Part shown: in pieces, positions 60,420-64,000 of the stretch | Position numbering within the stretch: position 1 is the stretch's first letter | How the letters are laid out: each line of letters starts with the position of its first letter | DNA from: Chlamydiales bacterium | GTDB taxonomy: Bacteria > Chlamydiota > Chlamydiia > Chlamydiales > Rhabdochlamydiaceae | Reading direction: 5' to 3' | Assembly (NCBI GenBank): GCA_016185065.1 | Contig: JACPOL010000001.1 | Location: forward strand, 62,001 to 126,000 | DNA length: 64,000 nt | Translations under genes and position numbers: made by a program | The notes under the pieces: generated by a model | What the model was told of the DNA's origin: nothing | Database searches by the model: none | What the model saw: only the letters and a program-made list of their open reading frames with translations

Positions 60420-62576
60420 CTATTTTAAAAAGCTCTTAATGCTTGCAATCGTATACTCTTCGCCTTGGAATTCAAACTTCTTGCCAACAGTCAGCCCTGC
60501 CATTGCCTGAGCGAGTTTAGACTGGAAGGAGAGGATGTTGCGTTCTGGATCCGCATCCCAAGGGCCGAGAAGGGTGTAGGTAACCTTCCCTTTCTTGGTT
60601 GTGCACTCGATCACCGTTCCAACACCAACCTCATCTACAGAGATATCCTGGACTGTGAGAACGCGTGTGTGGTTCATCTGATCGGAGAGGAGTTTCAGCT
60701 CAGACTGGAGGCGGTCTCTCTTTTCAAGGGCAGCTTTAAATTCAGCGTTCTCGCGGAGATCCCCGTGAGCTCTTGCGATTTCGATCTCTTTCGCATTCTG
60801 GACGGTTTCAACAGTTGCGATCTGTTGGATGCGCTTCTGTAGCTTCTCGTATCCATCCTGGGTTGTCCAGAGTGTCTGTCCCTCGGTTGAAGGAGCTTCG
60901 CTCTTGCGGCGCCCTTTTGCAAGGGTCGGGTGGACAACTTCGGCTAGCGAGTGGAGGATCTTGATATCGTGATCGCTTAACGAGTGGCACTTGGTTGCGA
61001 GGAGAAGAAACTCTTTGCAAGTCTCTTGAGAGGCTCCTTGCATGATCTGTCTGACAATTGCAAAACGACCGCCAGAGAGGAGCGCGTGCATCTTCTTGAT
61101 CAGCTCCCTTCCCTGCTCTTTATGTTCGAGCTGGCTAAGCAGTACGAGGAAGGATTCGAAGAACTGATTCTTTCCCTCTTGGTCTCCGAAGGGAAGTTCG
61201 GGCTGAACGATCACCTTCTGGAAGTACCAGAGGAAGGCTTCAGGGTGTCTGGCTGGATAAGTGTACAGATCTTGGAGCGCCTTGAGCACCTCTGGTTTTG
61301 CACCAGCGCCTAAGAGTTCACTCAGGATGTAATCTCTAAGCGGGCTGTATTCGACGAGGAAGAATAGGCTTGTGAAGATCTCTTTCCAGTCGGCACGGTT
61401 CTTGCGGATCTCCGCCAGAGCGCGTTTTTTAAATGTCTGAAGATCGATCTGCGAGAAGAGCTCTTCAAAATTCTTGATGCGCTTGATGAGTTCTGCAACA
61501 GGAGCGTACTCCTTTTCGCCACCAAGATCTTGCAAGAAGAAGTGGATTTGAAGCTCTTGTGCGCTAGTGATCTCTGGGAAAGAGAGCATCTCTTTCATCT
61601 TGCTTAAGAGCTGCGCTTTGAACTCGGCATTTTTAAGAGTTTCTGGAAAGTCTTTGATGAAGGAGTAGACCATCTGGATGAGGGTCGATGCGTCGGGTTT
61701 GTTCTCGAGAGCTTTCTGAAGGCGCTCTTCGTGAGAAACTTCAGCTCTTCTCAAGCGGAAGGGAGAGCCTAGGTCCTCGGGAGATTCGATCATCGTATCT
61801 TTTTTGATCTTGGAGCGCGCATTCTGCCACCACTTCTGCCATTCGGCAGCGGGGATGACCAGGTCTGCCAGCTCATCTTTGATCTCTGCAGCCGTCTTAT
61901 CGCCCAGGTCTCTAAGCAGCATGTGGATCACTTCAAGAGGCTTCTCTTTAGCCATCTGCTCGAGTGTGTCCGGCTTCCCGAAGCGGAGTGCGAGGAAGTG
62001 GTTTTCAGGAACGGGGATCAGCATTCTAAATGCTGTCTCGAAAGACATCTCTTTCACGCCAGGAGCGTAGTCGAACTCGAGGCTGAGCTGTTCGCGGATA
62101 AGGGAGACATCGAGGATCTCCCCGATTCCCCAGCCGCCTGTGTGGAATACGAAGTTTCCCTTGAGCATGTGAGTTAGTAGTTCAAAGTTGCTGATCGCCC
62201 CTTGGAACTTCTCTTTGTTTCTCATGCCAATGAGTCGCATCTTCTCTACGAAATCTTTATCGCTTCCATACTGCTGTTTGAGATAGTCGAGAGCGATCTC
62301 TGCAAATTGAGGGGTGTTTGTCGTCTGAAGGTCGATGATGAGCTTAATCACTTCGTGGGAGTCTTTCGACTGTGGGAGTGTCTTCCAGAGTGGGATGCCG
62401 CGGTCGACGTGCCTTCCGAAGGCCTCCGCCATGTCCGAAGCTTTGATAGAGGCGAGTATCTGCTTATACTCATCGGGATCTACCTCGTCTGAGGCGCAAT
62501 ACTCTTCCCAAAGTCTAAGAAGGGCTGGATAGTCGTGATTCGCGATCTGGGTCTGAAAGTCTTTTAAATAGCTCAT
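60420..62576 (-). CDS. greA: GreA transcription elongation factor with long chlamydial N-terminal extension
   Basis: About 718 residues from the ATG at 62576 (MSYLKDFQTQIANHDY), preferred over one 57 bases upstream because AGGAACAGAG precedes it and the length then matches the ~715-residue chlamydial GreA. The GreA part is C-terminal (from about residue 575): a coiled coil with IARAHGDLRENAEFKAALEKRD carrying the acidic tip, then the FKBP-like domain (VGVGTVIECTTKKGK...LLGPWDADPERNILSFQSKLAQAMAGLTVGKKFEF). The first ~570 residues are helical repeats of unknown role. Rescues backtracked RNA polymerase. Confidence 0.95.
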   Translation of the reverse strand: MSYLKDFQTQIANHDYPALLRLWEEYCASDEVDPDEYKQILASIKASDMAEAFGRHVDRGIPLWKTLPQSKDSHEVIKLIIDLQTTNTPQFAEIALDYLKQQYGSDKDFVEKMRLIGMRNKEKFQGAISNFELLTHMLKGNFVFHTGGWGIGEILDVSLIREQLSLEFDYAPGVKEMSFETAFRMLIPVPENHFLALRFGKPDTLEQMAKEKPLEVIHMLLRDLGDKTAAEIKDELADLVIPAAEWQKWWQNARSKIKKDTMIESPEDLGSPFRLRRAEVSHEERLQKALENKPDASTLIQMVYSFIKDFPETLKNAEFKAQLLSKMKEMLSFPEITSAQELQIHFFLQDLGGEKEYAPVAELIKRIKNFEELFSQIDLQTFKKRALAEIRKNRADWKEIFTSLFFLVEYSPLRDYILSELLGAGAKPEVLKALQDLYTYPARHPEAFLWYFQKVIVQPELPFGDQEGKNQFFESFLVLLSQLEHKEQGRELIKKMHALLSGGRFAIVRQIMQGASQETCKEFLLLATKCHSLSDHDIKILHSLAEVVHPTLAKGRRKSEAPSTEGQTLWTTQDGYEKLQKRIQQIATVETVQNAKEIEIARAHGDLRENAEFKAALEKRDRLQSELKLLSDQMNHTRVLTVQDISVDEVGVGTVIECTTKKGKVTYTLLGPWDADPERNILSFQSKLAQAMAGLTVGKKFEFQGEEYTIASIKSFLK

Positions 62577-62763
62577 CTCTGTTCCTACACCTGGCTGAAA
62601 GTGACAAGTTTGCATAAGCGAATAGGGAGTCAAACTGTTAAAAGCACCAGAATTAAATTTTTAAAGGCGCCTAAAACTTTCAATTTTTGAAGACTCCACT
62701 CCTCCGGTAGAAGGGAGTATAGGAAGGCGTCCAATTATCTTCAATGCAGGAAAAGAGTTCGAG

Positions 62764-63504
62764 TTAGACAGAGCGCATCTGGGCGAAGACCTCATCGATC
62801 TCTCCAAAGGCCCGGATCTCGCCCTTTTCAAGCCAGACGGCTTTATTGCAAAATTCTTTCATGATGTTGTGGTCATGTGTAGAGAGGACCATGAGATCGG
62901 AGCGGTGGACTAGATTTGCCATGCGGGATTTAGCCTTTTTCATGAAGTTCGCGTCCCCGACGTTCACGACCTCATCGATCAGCAGGATTTGAGAGTGGAT
63001 GCTGGTGATAATGCCAAAGGCGAGTCTAATCATCATGCCTGAAGAGTAGCTCTTAAGGGGCATCTTGATGAATTCGCCCAGCTCTGCAAACTCTTCGATT
63101 TCAGGCACCGCCTTCTCAACCTCACGTCTTGAGAGGCCGAGAATCAGGCCGCGCAGCATAATGTTTTCATAGCCTGTGAGGGCTAGATCGATGCCTGTCA
63201 TGATGTCGAATAGGCAGTTGGTCTGGCCTGAGATCTTGATTTTGCCCGAAGAGGGCTCGTAGATCTGGGCGAGAACTTTAAGAAGAGTGGTTTTGCCCGC
63301 GCCATTATGCCCAATAAGGCCGACTCGGTCGCCAACTTCAAGTTTTAAATTGATGTTCTTGAGAGCTTCGACTTTTACGGTAGGCTCATCCTTGTTTAAG
63401 CGCCCGCCAGTTGCCATGTTGAGAACGGAGGTCTTAAGAGACCGAGAGCGCGTTCCATATACAGGGTAGGAGAGAGAGACTTCATCTAAGATGATGCTTG
63501 CCAT
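62764..63504 (-). CDS. Polysaccharide/teichoic-type ABC exporter ATPase (Wzt/TagH-like)
   Basis: 246 residues. Walker A GLIGHNGAGKTTLLK (about 77-91), signature SYSSGMMIRLAF, Walker B ILLIDEVVNVGD, H-loop STHDHN. An N-terminal segment before the first beta strand (YPVYGTRSRSLKTSVL) and GIDLALTGYENIMLRG are typical of O-antigen/teichoic exporters. No C-terminal carbohydrate-binding domain. Pairs with the permease encoded 40 bp upstream. GGATAGG lies upstream of the ATG. Confidence 0.92.
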   Translation of the reverse strand: MASIILDEVSLSYPVYGTRSRSLKTSVLNMATGGRLNKDEPTVKVEALKNINLKLEVGDRVGLIGHNGAGKTTLLKVLAQIYEPSSGKIKISGQTNCLFDIMTGIDLALTGYENIMLRGLILGLSRREVEKAVPEIEEFAELGEFIKMPLKSYSSGMMIRLAFGIITSIHSQILLIDEVVNVGDANFMKKAKSRMANLVHRSDLMVLSTHDHNIMKEFCNKAVWLEKGEIRAFGEIDEVFAQMRSV

Positions 63505-63544
63505 GAACCTATCCGCAAATTACAAGTTTTTGATGGATTTTTCT

Positions 63545-64000
63545 TCAATCGATCCAAAAGGGTATGCGCGCTCTTGCGCGGCTAAAAATATTTAAGCTAA
63601 TCCAAGAGCCAACAAGCGCAAAGCAGGAGGCAACAATCCAAGTAGTTGGCGTAGGGAGGCTGCCGAGTAGAGGCTGTCTAACCAGGTCCAAAAAGTAGAC
63701 GAACGGGTTGAGCTTTACAACTATGGAATTCTCTCCGAGCAGTTTTGGCATCCAAGAGATGGGAGTTACGAAAAAGAGGATCTGAAGACAGCTGTTGATG
63801 ATCGGAACCATGTCTCGAAAGCGGGTGCTGATCAGTGCGACAACGAGGCAGATCCAGTAGAGATTAATGGTGAGGAGTAGAAGGCCTGGAATTGCCATCA
63901 GAACATTCAAGCCCGGATTTAATTTAAAAAACCAGAGCACAAGAAGGTAGACCACAAAATTGTGCGCAAAAAAGATCAGGTTTCTTGTGAGAAACTTTAA
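63545..64000 (-). CDS. ABC-2 type polysaccharide exporter permease (Wzm-like), N-terminus beyond window
   Basis: The frame is open from the window end (LKFLTRNLIFFAHNFVVYLL...) to a stop at 63545, giving about 151 C-terminal residues with four or so membrane segments. TRNLIFFAHNFVV, NLYWICLVVALISTRFRDMVPIINSCLQILFFVTPISWMP and LVRQPLLG are characteristic of ABC-2 permeases of O-antigen and teichoic exporters. A GTG at 63955 is an internal codon, not the start. Together with the ATPase it would flip a finished polysaccharide across the inner membrane. Confidence 0.9.
   Translation of the reverse strand, partial: LKFLTRNLIFFAHNFVVYLLVLWFFKLNPGLNVLMAIPGLLLLTINLYWICLVVALISTRFRDMVPIINSCLQILFFVTPISWMPKLLGENSIVVKLNPFVYFLDLVRQPLLGSLPTPTTWIVASCFALVGSWISLNIFSRARARIPFWID

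Overview
The window is chromosomal DNA of a member of the Chlamydiae, most likely an environmental (amoeba- or protist-associated) lineage rather than a Chlamydiaceae species. Evidence for this: the order thrS - ParA - pGP6-D-like protein; recB-recC-lplT; a ~718-residue GreA with the long N-terminal extension typical of chlamydiae; MOMP-like outer-membrane proteins; an NlpC/P60 protein and OppA of chlamydial type; and ispA next to a GlmU-like protein. Glucokinase, a polysaccharide ABC exporter, adenylosuccinate lyase and many surface proteins are not part of the reduced Chlamydiaceae gene set and point to a larger-genome relative. Base composition looks intermediate by eye; I did not compute it.

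Layout. 1-6.5 kb: recB (cut by the window start) and recC on the minus strand, divergent from an LplT-like transporter. 6.5-22.4 kb: a surface/secretome region holding a porin, a MOMP-like protein, two giant tandem collagen-like proteins, three paralogous secreted repeat (propeller-like) + FN3 proteins, and an inverse-autotransporter-type barrel. 22.4-24.3 kb: hairpins, a structured repeat and an AAA ATPase/DUF234 protein. 24.3-33.6 kb: a large protein of unknown function, a kinase-like membrane protein, thrS, parA, the pGP6-D-like gene, purB and two small unknown genes. 33.8-36.7 kb: minus-strand ung-MFS-dapA operon. 37.0-38.9 kb: tRNA-Pro(GGG) followed by an AbiE toxin-antitoxin pair. 38.9-42.7 kb: OppA and a small secreted protein, divergent from NlpC/P60, then glucokinase. 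42.8-49.1 kb: recA, a sodium/solute symporter, exported MsrA, and an msrB-led operon with a MerA-like reductase, a TVP38 protein and a CDP-alcohol phosphatidyltransferase. 49.1-53.0 kb: an outer-membrane protein, polyprenyl synthase, a left-handed beta-helix protein and ygfA. 53.0-56.3 kb: a lipoprotein and a GspM-like/GspL-like pair in one overlapping operon with ygfA. 56.4-64 kb: yggT-acylphosphatase, a 629-residue unknown, a NYN nuclease, rdgB, greA and a Wzt/Wzm-type ABC exporter (permease cut by the window end).

The most distinctive non-coding content is a set of dispersed structured repeats. Family A (three copies of ~200 bp) has palindromic arms carrying five GGAC words spaced about one helical turn apart; the clearest copy has 21-bp perfect terminal inverted repeats. 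Family B (two full copies, one fragment) shows a compensated base pair in a stem and supplies the last codons of lplT. Family C (two copies) folds like a cloverleaf with changed but still paired stems. A separate 163-bp palindrome lies in frame inside the GspL-like gene. They sit mostly at gene ends and look like MITE-like or palindromic elements that have become transcript ends or protein tails.
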